A DNA stretch of 64,000 nt from Haloactinomyces albus (GCF_031458135.1 NZ_JAVDXW010000001.1:2294001-2358000); one strand, 5' to 3'; shown: positions 26,877-39,977, counted from the first letter of the stretch. The notes: a model not told the origin generated them from the sequence alone. Numbers and translations are program-made.

Positions 26877-29800
26877 CTACTTTCGTTGCTCCGGTCCGGC
26901 GGCATCGGGGTCGACCGCCTCGTCGGCGTTGCGCGCGACGGCAACCACAGAGGTGCCTTCCCCGAGATCCATCAGGCGAACTCCCTTCGTTTGCCTGCCG
27001 GCCTTGCGCACCTCCTTGGCGGTGGTTCGGATGACCCCACCCTGGGAAGTGATCGCGTAGAGCTCATCGTCCAGTTCGACGATAAGCGCTGACACCAGCC
27101 TGCCACGCTTGCGGTCATACTGAAGGGTGAGAACTCCCTTCCCGCCACGGCCCTGCACCGGATAATCATCGATCGGGGTGCGCTTGGCATAGCCACCATC
27201 GGTCGCCACCAGCACATACCGGTCGGACCGGACCACACCCATGGACAGCAGCTCGTCACCGGAGTTGAATCGCATTCCCAGCACCCCGGAGGTCGCCCGC
27301 CCCATCGGCCGCAGCGCCTCGTCGGTGGCGTGGAAGCGGATCGACTGCCCCTCCGCGGACACGAGCAACAGGTCGTCCTCCGGCGAGCAGAGCACAGCGC
27401 CCACGAGCTCGTCGTCGTCCTTCAGATTGATCCCGATCAGACCACCCGACCGGTTGGAATCGAAGTCGGTGAGCTTCGTCTTCTTGACCAGGCCGTTCTT
27501 CGTGGCCAGCACCAGATACGGCGACGCCGTGTAGTCCTTGATCTGCATCACCTGGGCGATGTGCTCGTCCGGCTGGAACGCGAGCAGATTCGCCACATGC
27601 TGGCCGCGTGCGGTGCGGTTGGCCTCCGGCAGCTCGTAGGCCTTCGCCCGGTACACCCGGCCCTTGTTGGTGAAGAACAGGATCCAGTCGTGGGTGGAGC
27701 ACACGAAGAAGTGCGACACGATGTCGTCCTGCTTCAGCGCCGCGCCCTGCACGCCCTTGCCGCCGCGCTTCTGCGCCCGGTACAGATCGGTGCGCGTCCG
27801 CTTGGCATAGCCCGTTCGAGTGATGGTGACGACGACGTCCTCGTCGGCGATGAGGTCCTCCATCGAGACCTCACCCTCATACGGCACGATCTTCGTGCGG
27901 CGCTCCTGGCCGTGCTTGCTGACGATCTCCATGAGCTCGTCGCGGATGATCCGCCGCTGCCGCTCCGGCTTGTCCAGGATGTCGGTGAGGTCGGCGATCT
28001 GCTCCTCGAGCTCGGCCAGGTTGTCGAGGGTCTTCTGCCGCTCCAGAGCAGCCAGCTTGCGCAGCTGCATCTCCAGGATCGCATTGGCCTGGGTCTCGTC
28101 CACCTCGAGCAGTTCGATCAGCCCGGTGCGGGCGTCGTCGACCGTCGGTGACCGGCGGATCAGTGCGATCACCTCGTCCAGCGCGTCGAGCGCCTTGACC
28201 AGACCACGCAGGACGTGCGCGCGTTCCTCGGCCTTGCGCAGCCGGTAACGGGTGCGTCGGACGATGACGTCGACCTGGTGCTTGACGTAGTACCGGACCA
28301 CCTGGTCGAGACGCAGCGTGCGCGGCACCCCCTCGACCAGGGCCAGCATGTTCACCCCGAAGGTGGTCTGCAGCTGGGTGTGCTTGTAGAGGTTGTTGAG
28401 CACCACCTTCGGGATCGCATCCTTCTTCAGGGTGAAGACGATCCGCATACCGCGGCGGCTGTTGGACTCGTCGGCGATATCCGAGATCCCCGAGAGCTTG
28501 CCGTCGCGGTGCATCGTTGCGATGTTCTCGATGAGGTTGTCCGGGTTGACCTGGTACGGCAACTCGGTGACCACCAGCGAGGTACGTCCCTTGGCGTCGT
28601 CCTCGACATCGACCACCGCACGCATCCGGATCGACCCTCGGCCCGTGCGATAGGCATCGGCGATCGGATTGGTGCCCAGGATGAGCCCCGAGGTCGGAAA
28701 GTCCGGTCCCTTGATCCGCTCGATCATCGCCTCGAGCAGCTCGTCGTCGGTGGCCTCCGGATGCTCCAGCGCCCACACGACACCGTCGGCGACCTCGCGC
28801 AGGTTGTGCGGCGGGATGTTGGTCGCCATCCCGACCGCGATCCCGCCACCACCGTTGACCAGCAGGTTCGGGATACGCGCGGGGAGGACGTCGGGTTCCT
28901 GGGTCCGACCGTCGTAGTTGTCGGAGAACTCGACGGTGTCCTCGTCGATGTCGGCGAGCATGCTCATCGCCAACGGTTCCAGCCGCGACTCGGTGTTGTG
29001 ACTGACGAACCCATTGGTGATGAACGAGTGGTCATCACTGTCGACCCGCAGGCTGTACACCGGCTGCACACCGGCATCGGTCACCGACTCGACCTCGGCG
29101 TAGTAATAGCGCCCGTCCACCAGCGGTTCGACGACGTCGAGAACTTCACTGTTGGTGATGTTCGCCACGATCTCGTCGCGGTTGGTCTCCCACCGCTCGA
29201 TGCGGTCCACATCGTGGCGACGCAGCCAGTCCCGCTCGGTCCCGCGGTTCGCCCCGTGCTCACGGACATACTCACCGACAAACGGCACGTGATCCTTGCT
29301 CATCGAGCGGCTCTTGGTGGGAACCGCGTCGAGGATCTCTGTGAGCTCGCGCTGCTTGACATTGTCGAAGCCGACCCGGTTGGCGAACAGCCGAGCGTCC
29401 CGCCGGTTGGTGATGACGACCTTGTACTCGCCCTCGGCGTACTCGCTGATCGCGGAAACGATGCCGAACTCCAGCAGGAGCTGCTGGACCTCCTTGGCCA
29501 ACTGCGGGCTGTGGGTGGAGTAAGAGATCTGCACCGTGTTGCGTGGAAGACCGGAACACGACCCGTCCCCGGTGAACAAGCCCACCAGGAAGGCTTGCTT
29601 GGTGCTCTTGTCACCGAGCCAGACGAATTCCGGAACGTGCTTGTCCAGGCTCCGCTCGCCGACCATGCTGCCGAGAACACTGTTACGAAGCGCGGACAAG
29701 TCCTGGACATCGAGCTCATGGATCGTCGAACCGGACTCGATCTGCCTGGAGTGGACGTACCGGGAACCACCCACGACCGCGTCGTACAGATTTACGACAT

Positions 29801-30638
29801 AACGGAAGAACTCCGCATCGGTGTTGTTGAATCCGGCACGCCCCTCCGAGACAAACCCTTCGCTGACGAAAGCCCCCGCCAGCATCGCCTTGTCCCAGTC
29901 ACGTTCATCGATGAGAGCGACGTCCTCGGGTGCCTCCGTACGCTGCAGGACAACGCGGTCGCCGGGCTGGATTTCCTCCAGCAGCTTCCACAGCAGAGTG
30001 GGCACACCGAGCACCTTGGTCAGGCACAGCACGGGGTGGTTGTGTGTGCCGGCGAGCTCGTAGCCGCCGGTGGTGCGCAGCTTCAGCGTTTCGTGCTCGC
30101 CGGAGTGGAACAGTTTCTCCGCGCGGACCGGATCGCCGTTACGGCCGAGGACCTTGAGGTCGATGTCGTGGTCGCTGTTCGGCTGCGCCTCCGGCACGAT
30201 GCCGCCGATCCGGACCGACGAACCGTCGGCCAGTTTCACCCGAGTATCTCCGGAGACGCAGTACCGCATCGCGGCGGCCGGGTCGTTGCCCGGCGAGCCG
30301 AAGTTGCCCTGGCCGTCGATGAGCTGGTGCCGCATGGACCAGGGCTGGGCCAGGCGCACCAGGGTGTCGTAGATCGCCGAGTCACCGTGCGGGTGGTAGT
30401 TACCCATCACCTCGCCGACGACGCGGGAGCACTTGACGTAGGAGCGATCCGGGCGGAATCCCGAGTCGTACATCGCGTAGAGCACGCGGCGATGCACCGG
30501 CTTGAGCCCGTCGCGCACGTCGGGCAGTGCCCGGGCGACGATCACGCTCATCGCGTAGTCGATGTAGGAGTTCTGCATCTCCTGTTGGATGTCGACCGGC
30601 TCGGTGCGACCGCCCTCCGGAGGCAGAGTTTCAGTCAT
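26877..30638 (-). CDS. gyrA: DNA gyrase subunit A, intein-containing precursor
   Basis: The precursor is 1253 residues: N-extein 1-126, intein 127-548 and C-extein 549-1253. After splicing, an 831-residue GyrA remains, close to the family norm (about 838). The N-extein has the quinolone-resistance region ([18 protein letters not shown]; Ser at 87) and ends in AAAMRY, where Tyr126 is the catalytic DNA-linking tyrosine. The C-extein starts TESRLEPLA and has the coiled-coil gate and a C-terminal beta-pinwheel with the GyrA box RGGKG. Gyrase introduces negative supercoils with GyrB. The gene lies about 80 bases after gyrB on the same strand. Confidence 0.97.
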   Translation of the reverse strand: MTETLPPEGGRTEPVDIQQEMQNSYIDYAMSVIVARALPDVRDGLKPVHRRVLYAMYDSGFRPDRSYVKCSRVVGEVMGNYHPHGDSAIYDTLVRLAQPWSMRHQLIDGQGNFGSPGNDPAAAMRYCVSGDTRVKLADGSSVRIGGIVPEAQPNSDHDIDLKVLGRNGDPVRAEKLFHSGEHETLKLRTTGGYELAGTHNHPVLCLTKVLGVPTLLWKLLEEIQPGDRVVLQRTEAPEDVALIDERDWDKAMLAGAFVSEGFVSEGRAGFNNTDAEFFRYVVNLYDAVVGGSRYVHSRQIESGSTIHELDVQDLSALRNSVLGSMVGERSLDKHVPEFVWLGDKSTKQAFLVGLFTGDGSCSGLPRNTVQISYSTHSPQLAKEVQQLLLEFGIVSAISEYAEGEYKVVITNRRDARLFANRVGFDNVKQRELTEILDAVPTKSRSMSKDHVPFVGEYVREHGANRGTERDWLRRHDVDRIERWETNRDEIVANITNSEVLDVVEPLVDGRYYYAEVESVTDAGVQPVYSLRVDSDDHSFITNGFVSHNTESRLEPLAMSMLADIDEDTVEFSDNYDGRTQEPDVLPARIPNLLVNGGGGIAVGMATNIPPHNLREVADGVVWALEHPEATDDELLEAMIERIKGPDFPTSGLILGTNPIADAYRTGRGSIRMRAVVDVEDDAKGRTSLVVTELPYQVNPDNLIENIATMHRDGKLSGISDIADESNSRRGMRIVFTLKKDAIPKVVLNNLYKHTQLQTTFGVNMLALVEGVPRTLRLDQVVRYYVKHQVDVIVRRTRYRLRKAEERAHVLRGLVKALDALDEVIALIRRSPTVDDARTGLIELLEVDETQANAILEMQLRKLAALERQKTLDNLAELEEQIADLTDILDKPERQRRIIRDELMEIVSKHGQERRTKIVPYEGEVSMEDLIADEDVVVTITRTGYAKRTRTDLYRAQKRGGKGVQGAALKQDDIVSHFFVCSTHDWILFFTNKGRVYRAKAYELPEANRTARGQHVANLLAFQPDEHIAQVMQIKDYTASPYLVLATKNGLVKKTKLTDFDSNRSGGLIGINLKDDDELVGAVLCSPEDDLLLVSAEGQSIRFHATDEALRPMGRATSGVLGMRFNSGDELLSMGVVRSDRYVLVATDGGYAKRTPIDDYPVQGRGGKGVLTLQYDRKRGRLVSALIVELDDELYAITSQGGVIRTTAKEVRKAGRQTKGVRLMDLGEGTSVVAVARNADEAVDPDAAGPEQRK
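28995..30260 (-). mobile_element. GyrA intein with LAGLIDADG homing endonuclease
   Basis: The 422-residue insert begins with Cys127 (CVSGDTRV, block A) and has a block B with TxxH ([10 protein letters not shown]). It ends with block F ([13 protein letters not shown]) and block G ([10 protein letters not shown]), with Thr549 as the first C-extein residue. The start [11 protein letters not shown] and the ends match the mycobacterial GyrA (Mxe/Mle type) intein at the same site, so it is an allele of that family. Unlike the Mxe mini-intein it retains an endonuclease: motifs LAGAFVSEG and LVGLFTGDG, each with its acidic residue. All splicing nucleophiles are intact, so splicing is expected. Confidence 0.96.
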
Positions 30639-30716
30639 GCCGTCCTTCTTCGTAGTGCGGAGCGGGCCGCGCGTGGCGGCCCGGCGAATGGTCTGGGGTC
30701 ACAGGGCCTCGACGGG

Positions 30717-32705
<1,989 letters not shown>

Positions 32706-32873
32706 CTAGAGCCAGATTGCCTGTCCGATAACCATTCTACTGGTCCCCTCGTTCAGAAGCGGGCCAAGGACCCTCCTGGATTGCTCACAGAGCCAATAAA
32801 ACGGATCAGGATGGGTTTTCAGGGGTCGCGAACCGTCTGCGGCGTGCTCGATGGCCACCGTGGGGTTCTTTGT

Positions 32874-33611
32874 TCAGCCGTAGGTGTCGCGGGGGCCACG
32901 GCCGGGGATGTGCCGGGGGCCGTAGCGCCAGCTCGGCGCTGCAGGTCCCTGCACCTTGATCCGGCGGACCACGTCTTTGCCAAGGGCATCGGCGATGCGC
33001 TGAAGGATCTGGCGCTGCAGCAACCGGAGCTGCGTGGCCCAGGCGGTCGATTCGGCCTGCACGGTGAGTTCCCCCTCCTGCAGGGCCACCGGCTTGGTGT
33101 GCTCGGCGATCTCATCGCCCACCAGAGCCGCCCATCCACCGAAGATTCGCCCTCCGGCCAGGCGTTCCGCCCAGCCGTGGTCGGCAGCGATCCGGGAGGC
33201 GACGCGTCCCAGTGGCTGGGGGTCGCGGTCGTCGGTTCCGGCTCCGGACCAGCCGCGTCTGCGCCGGGCTTTCGTACTCGTCGTCTTTTTCCGCGGCCTG
33301 CCACGGCCACGTGCTTTCGTTTGCTCCCGAGCGGCCTGCAGTGCCGCGCGCGCCAGGTCCGCTCCCCGGAGTGTGGAGTCCTGCGGAAGCGAAGAGTCGT
33401 CCGGCGCGGACTCACCAGCGGGCTTCGACGAGTTCTCGGTGACCGAGTTGTCCACATTATCCACAGAGTTATCCCCAGTCGTGTGGCGGTTGTCCTCCTC
33501 GGGGAGGACGGATGTGCTGCCTGCCACTGTTCGTGGCTGCGAGTGTCGAGGGGCCTGCTGGGACGGAGGCCGGGGATTCCTGCCACGAACCGGCGGGGAT
33601 TCATTCGACAC
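32874..33611 (-). CDS. dciA: DciA-type helicase-loading protein (DUF721)
   Basis: The product is 245 residues from GTG 33611, which has GGTGAGG six bases upstream and overlaps the recF end by 11 bases. The C-terminal half is the DciA/DUF721 domain ([20 protein letters not shown], then [20 protein letters not shown]). It ends with a short tail typical of actinobacteria. The first 130 residues are disordered and basic, with [20 protein letters not shown]. DciA loads the replicative helicase DnaB in bacteria without DnaC/DnaI. Downstream in-frame GTG codons could also initiate, which would put the DnaA-box row in the 5' leader. Confidence 0.88.
   Translation of the reverse strand: MSNESPPVRGRNPRPPSQQAPRHSQPRTVAGSTSVLPEEDNRHTTGDNSVDNVDNSVTENSSKPAGESAPDDSSLPQDSTLRGADLARAALQAAREQTKARGRGRPRKKTTSTKARRRRGWSGAGTDDRDPQPLGRVASRIAADHGWAERLAGGRIFGGWAALVGDEIAEHTKPVALQEGELTVQAESTAWATQLRLLQRQILQRIADALGKDVVRRIKVQGPAAPSWRYGPRHIPGRGPRDTYG
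33448..33477 (+). promoter_or_regulatory. Row of three DnaA boxes inside the start of dciA
   Basis: TTGTCCACA (33448-33456), TTATCCACA (33457-33465) and TTATCCCCA (33469-33477) lie head-to-tail in one orientation. The first two are exact consensus boxes. They sit in the disordered N-terminal coding part of dciA (about codons 45-55), about 3.7 kb from oriC. Confidence 0.65.
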
Positions 33612-34809
33612 GCTGTACCTCACCGTCGCCCACATCGAATCGGACACCGGACAGCTCCTCGGGCACGTCCTCGGGCACGGCCGCCGTCACCAGAACCTGC
33701 TCGGCACCCGCGACCAGTTCGGCCAGTCGTGCCCGTCGCCTGCTGTCGAGCTCGGCGAAGACGTCGTCGAGCACCAGCACCGGTTCCGCGCCATCCGCTG
33801 CCAACAGGTGGTAAGAAGCCAGCCGCAACGCCAGTGCGAGCGACCATGATTCGCCGTGGCTGGCATACCCCTTCGCCGGGGCCTCGCCGAGCACGAGGTC
33901 GAGATCGTCACGATGCGGCCCCACGAGGGAAACGCCGCGTTCGAGCTCCTGCGAGCGCACCTGCTCCAGTTCCGACAGCAGCGCGGATTCCAGCGCCTTG
34001 CGGCCTTCCTCGGTACCGGCACGCGTACCGTGGGGCGGTCCGAACCCTTCGGGGAGGGAGTCACCGAAACTGCTGCGGTAACTCACCCGAGCGACACGCC
34101 CGGAGGGCCCCTCTCCCGGTTGTTGTCCGTCCGGCGCCCCCGTTGCGGCCACGCTCGCATACGACCGGGTCACATGCGGCGCGAGATCCGCGACCAGGTC
34201 GAGCCGGCCCGCCAGCAGGTCGGCACCGTGGCGGGCCAGATGCCCGTCCCATACCTCCAGAGTGCGCAGGTCATCCGAAACCGACTTGCCCTTGCGTGCC
34301 GCTCCCGCGGATTTCAGCAGTGCGTTGCGCTGCTTGAGCACCCGCTCGTAGTCGGTACGTACCCCCGCGTAGCGCGGTGTGCGGGAGACCAACAGGTCGT
34401 CGAGGAAGCGGCGTCGCTCGCTCGGATCCCCCCGCACCATGACCAGGTCTTCCGGTGCGAACAGAACGGTGCGCAGGATGCCCAGTACGTCCCGGGGGCG
34501 GGACGCTGCACCACGGTTGATCCGGGCCCGGTTCGCCCGCCCTGCGGCGATCTCGATCTCCACCAGCAACTCCCGCCCCGCGTGGACGACCGTGGCCCGC
34601 ACCACCGCCCGCTGGGCGCCGTGGCGCACCAGGGGCGCATCGGTGGCGACGCGGTGCGAACCGAGCGTGGCGACGTAGCCGAGTGCTTCGACGAGATTCG
34701 TTTTGCCCTGCCCGTTCGCTCCGATCAGCACACTCGGTCCCGGTGCGAACGCGAGGTCGGCGTGCTGCCAGGAGCGGAAATCGGTCAATTGTAAGTGGCG
34801 GACGTACAC
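33601..34809 (-). CDS. recF: Recombination mediator RecF
   Basis: This 402-residue SMC-like ATPase has Walker A (GANGQGKTN, residues 30-38), the ABC-like signature [15 protein letters not shown] and Walker B ([13 protein letters not shown]). RecF with RecO and RecR loads RecA onto gapped DNA. Start GTG 34809 lies three bases after the gnd stop and the end overlaps dciA. A stretch of about 25 residues near 222-246 ([16 protein letters not shown]) looks like a lineage-specific insertion. Confidence 0.96.
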   Translation of the reverse strand: MYVRHLQLTDFRSWQHADLAFAPGPSVLIGANGQGKTNLVEALGYVATLGSHRVATDAPLVRHGAQRAVVRATVVHAGRELLVEIEIAAGRANRARINRGAASRPRDVLGILRTVLFAPEDLVMVRGDPSERRRFLDDLLVSRTPRYAGVRTDYERVLKQRNALLKSAGAARKGKSVSDDLRTLEVWDGHLARHGADLLAGRLDLVADLAPHVTRSYASVAATGAPDGQQPGEGPSGRVARVSYRSSFGDSLPEGFGPPHGTRAGTEEGRKALESALLSELEQVRSQELERGVSLVGPHRDDLDLVLGEAPAKGYASHGESWSLALALRLASYHLLAADGAEPVLVLDDVFAELDSRRRARLAELVAGAEQVLVTAAVPEDVPEELSGVRFDVGDGEVQRVE

Positions 34810-34812
34810 GGA

Positions 34813-35700
34813 TCAGTCGTCGCTGGACCGGACGGAGTGGCCACCGAACTGATTGCGCAACGCCGCCACCGCCTTCATCGCGGGCGAGTCCTCTTGACGT
34901 GAGGCGAACCGGGCGAACAGGGCCGAGGTGATCGCCGGAGTCGGCACCGCGTTGTTGATCGACTCCTCGATGGTCCAGCGTCCCTCACCGGAGTCGCTGA
35001 CGTAGCCCTGCAGCTCCTCGAGCTCCGGATCCTCTTCCAGGGCACGAACCAGCAGGTCCAGCAGCCAGGAACGTACGACGGTACCTTCGGTCCACGCCTT
35101 GATCGTCGCGGGCACGTCGGTGACGACGTCGGAAGCGGCCAACAGCTCGAAGCCCTCGGCGTAGGCCTGCATCAGGCCGTACTCGATGCCGTTGTGCACC
35201 ATCTTGGCGTAGTGGCCCGCACCGACCGGGCCGGCGTGGGCGAAGCCCTTCTCCCGTTCGCCGTCGGGGCGCAATGCGTCGAAGATCGGCATTGCCCGTT
35301 CGATGTCCTCGGAGTCGCCTCCGGCCATCAGGCCATAGCCGTTCTCCGCGCCCCACACACCTCCGGAAACCCCGACGTCGACGTACTTGATGCCTTTTTC
35401 CGCGAGCAAGGCGGCGTTCGTCTGATCGTCGGTGAAACGCGAGTTTCCACCCTCGATCACCAGGTCACCCGTATCGAGCTCATCACTCAGCTCCTCGATG
35501 GCCCGGCGGGTCGGATCGCCATGCGGAATCATGAGCCACACCACGCGGGGCCCTCGTAGCTCCCGCACCAGGTCGGCGATCGAGGGGGTATCACTGACCT
35601 CCGGATTGCGGTCGTAGCCCACGACCTCGTGCCCGGCTGCGTGCAGTCGGGCACGCATGTTGAAACCCATCTTGCCCAAACCGATGAGACCGAGTTGCAC
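34813..35700 (-). CDS. gnd: 6-phosphogluconate dehydrogenase, short (GndA/YqeC) type
   Basis: This 295-residue protein has the N-terminal Rossmann motif GLIGLGKMGFNM, the catalytic region YVDVGVSGGVWGAENGYGLM and the Lys in HAGPVGAGHYAKMVHNGIEY. It is the short, about 300-residue form, which decarboxylates 6-phosphogluconate to ribulose 5-phosphate with NAD or NADP. A gnd between dnaN and recF is characteristic of Streptomyces, Pseudonocardiales and relatives. AAGGAG precedes the GTG. Confidence 0.95.
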   Translation of the reverse strand: MQLGLIGLGKMGFNMRARLHAAGHEVVGYDRNPEVSDTPSIADLVRELRGPRVVWLMIPHGDPTRRAIEELSDELDTGDLVIEGGNSRFTDDQTNAALLAEKGIKYVDVGVSGGVWGAENGYGLMAGGDSEDIERAMPIFDALRPDGEREKGFAHAGPVGAGHYAKMVHNGIEYGLMQAYAEGFELLAASDVVTDVPATIKAWTEGTVVRSWLLDLLVRALEEDPELEELQGYVSDSGEGRWTIEESINNAVPTPAITSALFARFASRQEDSPAMKAVAALRNQFGGHSVRSSDD

Positions 35701-35773
35701 CGGAACTCCTTGGCTACTGTTCGGGGATTGCGGCTACCGGCGAAGGGTGCTGTTCGCCCCACTGGCCGGCAAC

Positions 35774-36898
35774 TCAGCCGGGCATCCGGACCGGCATCAG
35801 CAGGTAGAGGTACCCCTCGCTCACCGAACCATCCTGCCCGACCGGCTTGAGGAGTGCGGGACGGCTGGATGTGGTGAACAGCATCTGAGCGCGATCGGTC
35901 TTCAGCGCCCCGAGCCCGTCGAGCAGATAGCCGGGGTTGAAGGCGATCGTCAGCGGGTCGCCCGAGAACTCGACGGCCAGTTCTTCCTCCGCGCTGCCTT
36001 CGTCATCGCCCCCTGCCGTCAGCCGCAGCCCGGATTCCGAGAACTCCAGGCGCACCTGAGTGCCTCGTTCGGCGACCAGCGACACTCGCTTGATGGCATC
36101 CACCAGTGGGTTGACATCGATGATCGTGCTCGCCGAGGTCTCCGAAGGCAGCAACTGGCGATATTTCGGGAACTCCGCATCGAGGAGCCGACTGGTGTTG
36201 CGGCGGCTGGGGCCGGACAGGCCGAGCAGGCCGTCACCCGAGGCAAGCGAGATTTCGACCTTGCTGTCCGCGCTCCCCAGGGTCTTGGCCGAGTCCGCCA
36301 GGGTCTTGGCCGGTACGAGCACCGATGTATCGGTCACCGCACCACTCGGTTCCCAGGCGAACTCGCGCATGGCCAACCGGAAACGGTCCGTGGCCACCAT
36401 CGTCAACCGGTCCTCGTTGATCTCGATCCGGACGCCGGTGAGCATCGGCAGCGTCTCGTCCTTGCCCGCGGCGACCGCGACCTGGGCGACGGCTTCGCTG
36501 AACAGGTCACCGGCAACGGAACCGGCATGTTCGGGCATGCCGGGCAGTTGCGGGTAGTCCTCCACCGGCATCGTGGGGAGGCTGAACCGGGAGCTTCCGC
36601 AGGTGATGCTGACCCGGTTGCCGTCCACGGTGATCTCGACGGGGCGCGATGGCAACGCTTTGGTGATGTCCGCGAGCAGCCTGCCGGAGACCAGGGTGCG
36701 CCCGGTCGACTCGATCGTGGCTTCGACCCCGACCTGGGCGGAGACTTCGTAGTCGAATCCCGAGATGGTCAGGGTGTCCTCGGAACTCGCGTCGAGTAGC
36801 ACCCCACCCAGGACCGGAACCGGTGGCCGTGACGGGACGCTGCGTGCGACCCAGGCGACGGCGTCGGCGAGACCGTCACGTTCCACGCGGATCTTCAT
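35774..36898 (-). CDS. dnaN: DNA polymerase III beta sliding clamp
   Basis: This 374-residue protein begins [18 protein letters not shown] and holds three clamp domains. It ends LLMPVRMPG, the typical clamp C-terminus. ATG 36898 has AAAGGAC upstream. A 56-codon in-frame extension upstream was rejected because it lacks family similarity and runs toward oriC. The clamp binds polymerase and many repair proteins. It is the first gene after oriC in the gyrA-directed block. Confidence 0.97.
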   Translation of the reverse strand: MKIRVERDGLADAVAWVARSVPSRPPVPVLGGVLLDASSEDTLTISGFDYEVSAQVGVEATIESTGRTLVSGRLLADITKALPSRPVEITVDGNRVSITCGSSRFSLPTMPVEDYPQLPGMPEHAGSVAGDLFSEAVAQVAVAAGKDETLPMLTGVRIEINEDRLTMVATDRFRLAMREFAWEPSGAVTDTSVLVPAKTLADSAKTLGSADSKVEISLASGDGLLGLSGPSRRNTSRLLDAEFPKYRQLLPSETSASTIIDVNPLVDAIKRVSLVAERGTQVRLEFSESGLRLTAGGDDEGSAEEELAVEFSGDPLTIAFNPGYLLDGLGALKTDRAQMLFTTSSRPALLKPVGQDGSVSEGYLYLLMPVRMPG

Positions 36899-37150
36899 GG
36901 GAGTCCTTTCGATTCCAGCCGCTGGTGGCTTGCTGGACACGTCTTGCTGGGGGTACTTCGGTGGAGCGAAGAGCTCGTGCTCGCCTGTGGGCCATCGTAG
37001 GTGCGATTCGGCACCGGTGATGGCATCCCGGCCGTCAGACCGCCGACCGGGTACGGGGAGTTCCACCGTAGAGCCTGCGATGTGAGCGCGTCATCCGGGT
37101 CCCGGCTTCGGTACGGGGTGTCGTTCGGCCGTGGCGGGATGTTCCTTCAC

Positions 37151-37574
37151 TTGTCCACTGCCCCTTCTTTTTTCTTTTTTCCCAAAAAGAAGAGAAAAAA
37201 CAGCCGTAGTAGTAGGGGCTGTGGACGCTGGGGATAAGTCGACTTTGCGCTGGTCGCAGGTGTGCATGGTTGTGGAGCCCACTGTGGGTAACTTGTGGAT
37301 CATTGAGCTTGCCTGTGGACAACTTGGCTTGTGGATAAAACCATCCCCAAGATCCACTGATCTATCCACAGTCCATCCCCAGGCTGACCCCAGGTTATCC
37401 CCAGGTCTTGTGGGTGGATCAAGATCCCTCGAACGGGTTGTGGACAACTCTGTGGACAACTTGTGGGCAACTGATGCCCTTCCTGTGGGCAAGTCCGGCT
37501 TCGTTGTGTACAGCTTGTGGTTGATTTTTGGGGTACCGCAGCGCAGCCTTGGGGACGAGTTTTGCTGTGGACAA
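37151..37574. other. oriC: Chromosomal replication origin oriC
   Basis: The dnaN-dnaA gap (36899-37867) holds a dense set of DnaA boxes. On the minus strand exact TTGTCCACA copies are at 37314-37322, 37439-37447, 37451-37459 and 37566-37574, and exact TTATCCACA is at 37330-37338. Near-matches are at 37151-37159, 37229-37237, 37283-37291, 37362-37370, 37395-37403, 37462-37470 and 37484-37492. Most share one orientation. An AT-rich tract at 37166-37200 is the likely unwinding element. Bases 36899-37150 and 37575-37867 hold only short dnaN-promoter and dnaA-trailer sequence. Confidence 0.95.
37166..37200. other. AT-rich polypyrimidine/polypurine tract (candidate DUE)
   Basis: A pyrimidine run (CTTCTTTTTTCTTTTTT) is followed by CCC and a purine run (AAAAAGAAGAGAAAAAA), making an imperfect inverted repeat of extreme strand asymmetry in otherwise GC-rich DNA. 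It lies at the dnaN side of the DnaA-box array, next to the first box. It could unwind easily or form a cruciform or hairpin. Confidence 0.6.
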
Positions 37575-37867
37575 CTCGGGTTACCGGCGAGTTGCCGACC
37601 GCAGACAATGCGGTAATTCACAATCGGGTAGATCTCAGGAGTTCCGTGACGCTCCGTATTCCCGTCGTGCTGGTGCTTGCTGCGCGTCCGTTTCGTGTCG
37701 GTTCATATCGGATGCGTGCACCCTGTGAGGTCCGAAGCGATCCGATCGATCCGACGGGTGCGACCGGAGGTGCCACCCGGATGCGGCCGGATCCTTCTGT
37801 GTCACCGGGGTGCTCGCATGCGGGTGGGTCAGCGGAAAGGTGTGAGCCGCAGGATGCGCGGGTGCGC

Positions 37868-39829
37868 TCAGGCCAGCGAGGACTGCTGCTTGATACGAGC
37901 GGTCAGTTCCTGGACCTGGTCGTAGACGCGGCGGCGCTCGGCCATCCCATTGCGGATCTTCTTGTCCGCGTGCATGACCGTCGTGTGGTCCCGGCCGCCG
38001 AAGCTCTGTCCGATCTTCGGCAGCGACGAGTCGGTGAGCTCCCGGCACAGGTACATGGCGATCTGCCGAGCTTGGGCCAGCGCTTTCGTTTTGCCCGGAC
38101 CGCACAGATCGTCCACGGTGACCTCGAAGAACTCGGCGGTGACCGCCATGATCGTGCCCGCGGTGATCTCCGGGGTATGCGAGTCCGGAATGAGATCACG
38201 CAGCACGATCTCGGCCAGCTGCACGTCCACGGGCTGCTGATTCAGCGAGGCGAACGCGGTGACCCGGATCAGGGCACCCTCCAGCTCGCGGATGTTGCGC
38301 TCGATCCGCGCCGCGATGAACTCCAGCACCTCGGCGGGTGCGGCCATCCGGTCCTGCGCGGCCTTCTTCCGCAGAATCGCGATCCGGGTTTCCAGCTCCG
38401 GTGGCTGGATGTCGGTGATCAGGCCCCACTCGAAGCGGGTGCGCAGCCGATCCTCCAGCGTGTGCAGACTCTTCGGTGGGCGATCGGAGGACACCACGAT
38501 CTGCTTGTTGGAGTTGTGCAGTGTGTTGAAGGTATGGAAGAACTCCTCCTGAGTCCCTTCCTTGCCCTCCAGGAACTGGATGTCGTCGACCAGCAGCACA
38601 TCGACGTCGCGGTAGCGGCGCTGGAAGGCGACCTGCCGGTCGTCGCGCAACGAGTTGATGAAGTCGTTGGTGAACTCCTCGGTGGAGACGTACCGCACGC
38701 GCATCCCCGGGAACAGGCGTTGCGCGTAGTGCCCCACCGCGTGCAGCAGGTGTGTTTTGCCCAGCCCGGACTCTCCCCAGATGAACAGCGGGTTGTATGC
38801 GCGGGCAGGCGCCTCCGCGCCGGCCACGGCCGCGGCATGGGCGAAGCGGTTGGAGGCACCGATCACGAACGTGTCGAAGGTGTACTTCGCGTTGAGACGT
38901 GTCTGCGAGGTCGGCGGTGCGTGCTTCGGCGCGGTGAACGGCTGTCCCTGCTGGGTTTCGGGTTGGTTTCCGCCCCCGAAGGTCGGCCAAATCTCGTTGG
39001 CGGTGTTGAGCGCCTCGCCTTCCTCCTCGTCGTCCGGTTCGACCTCACCGGCTGCGTCGGCCGTACTCGCGGAGTTCCCCGGGGGTGTGCTTCCCCGGCC
39101 CGTGCTCTCCGAGGTCGATCCTCGATGATCGTAGCCGGTCGGGCTGCTGTGCTGTGGCGAGTAGGCTGCGAAGAGGTCGGGCTCCTCCCCGCTGCCGGGT
39201 ATCTGTTGTCCTGCGGTCGATGCCGTGGGGAGTGAACCGCTGATCGAGCCGGTATGTGCGGTGTTGCCGTAGGTTTCCGGCCGGTGGTCGTCAGGGGGCT
39301 GCTCGTGTGTCCGATACTCCGGGTTCCAGGGGTCCGCACCCCGATAATCGGGACTCCCGTCGCCCGATGGCCTCTCGTCGGGGGGGCGCATGCCAGGGGC
39401 TCTGTCGTAGCGTCCGCTCGGGGAGGAAGTCGCGGGATACGGCGAGGTCCCGTAGGGAGCTTCGGTGTATTCGAACTCACCCGGTCGGTCGGCGGTCGGG
39501 TTCTGCTCGACCTGCGGGTCGGCTCCGGGAGCCTGCTGCTGGGTGACCGGCCGGGTCGGGGCCGGAACGGTGGTGTCCACCTTGACGGCCAGGGATACGG
39601 AACGGCCGAGCCTGCGGGAGAGCGCATCGGTGATCGGATCCCGGAGCGCACGTTCGATCGCTTCCTTCGCGAAGTCGCTCGGAGCGGCCAACAGAGCGGT
39701 ACCGTCCAGCAGTCCGATCGGGCGTGTCACTCGCATCCACGCGCGTTGCTGAGGCGAGAGCGTGCCCGAGGACAGCTCGTGAACCACCTCGTCCCAGACC
39801 CGCTCGAGATCGGTTTGGTGGTCGGACAC
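37868..39829 (-). CDS. dnaA: Chromosomal replication initiator DnaA
   Basis: This 653-residue protein has an N-terminal DnaB-interaction domain (residues 1-90), an unusually long disordered domain II (about 91-300, Pro/Ser/Gly/Asp-rich, ending in an acidic [11 protein letters not shown] stretch) and an AAA+ domain. The AAA+ part has Walker A GESGLGKT (352-359), [10 protein letters not shown] and the sensor residues. The C-terminal DNA-binding domain contains the [15 protein letters not shown] signature. Long domain II is typical of actinomycetes (Streptomyces about 650). Start GTG 39829 is preceded by GGGAGGGGAG. Confidence 0.97.
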   Translation of the reverse strand: MSDHQTDLERVWDEVVHELSSGTLSPQQRAWMRVTRPIGLLDGTALLAAPSDFAKEAIERALRDPITDALSRRLGRSVSLAVKVDTTVPAPTRPVTQQQAPGADPQVEQNPTADRPGEFEYTEAPYGTSPYPATSSPSGRYDRAPGMRPPDERPSGDGSPDYRGADPWNPEYRTHEQPPDDHRPETYGNTAHTGSISGSLPTASTAGQQIPGSGEEPDLFAAYSPQHSSPTGYDHRGSTSESTGRGSTPPGNSASTADAAGEVEPDDEEEGEALNTANEIWPTFGGGNQPETQQGQPFTAPKHAPPTSQTRLNAKYTFDTFVIGASNRFAHAAAVAGAEAPARAYNPLFIWGESGLGKTHLLHAVGHYAQRLFPGMRVRYVSTEEFTNDFINSLRDDRQVAFQRRYRDVDVLLVDDIQFLEGKEGTQEEFFHTFNTLHNSNKQIVVSSDRPPKSLHTLEDRLRTRFEWGLITDIQPPELETRIAILRKKAAQDRMAAPAEVLEFIAARIERNIRELEGALIRVTAFASLNQQPVDVQLAEIVLRDLIPDSHTPEITAGTIMAVTAEFFEVTVDDLCGPGKTKALAQARQIAMYLCRELTDSSLPKIGQSFGGRDHTTVMHADKKIRNGMAERRRVYDQVQELTARIKQQSSLA

Positions 39830-39956
39830 CGCTGCACTCCCCTCCCCTCATCGGCACGTGACCCGCGTGCCCTGGCGCCCGCACGAATCACAGGACCTAC
39901 ACGGTTGTCGAGGCAGCTCCGGGTGGCCGCTTTTCGGGTGGCCGTTGTCGAGATAC

Positions 39957-39977
39957 GTATCCACAGAGTTGTCCACA
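39957..39977 (+). promoter_or_regulatory. DnaA boxes upstream of dnaA (autoregulation)
   Basis: GTATCCACA (39957-39965, one mismatch) and exact TTGTCCACA (39969-39977) are spaced by three bases. The second is embedded in the near-palindrome AGTTGTCCACAACT. DnaA boxes at the dnaA promoter are known to mediate autorepression. Confidence 0.7.

Noticed and set aside
32819-33604. Alternative dciA start at ATG 33604 (ATGA overlap with recF)
   Set aside because: That ATG is in another frame whose product lacks the DUF721 domain. GTG 33611 is in the correct frame with a good ribosome site.
36899-37066. N-terminal extension of dnaN
   Set aside because: The 56 extra codons show no clamp similarity and ATG 36898 has AAAGGAC upstream.
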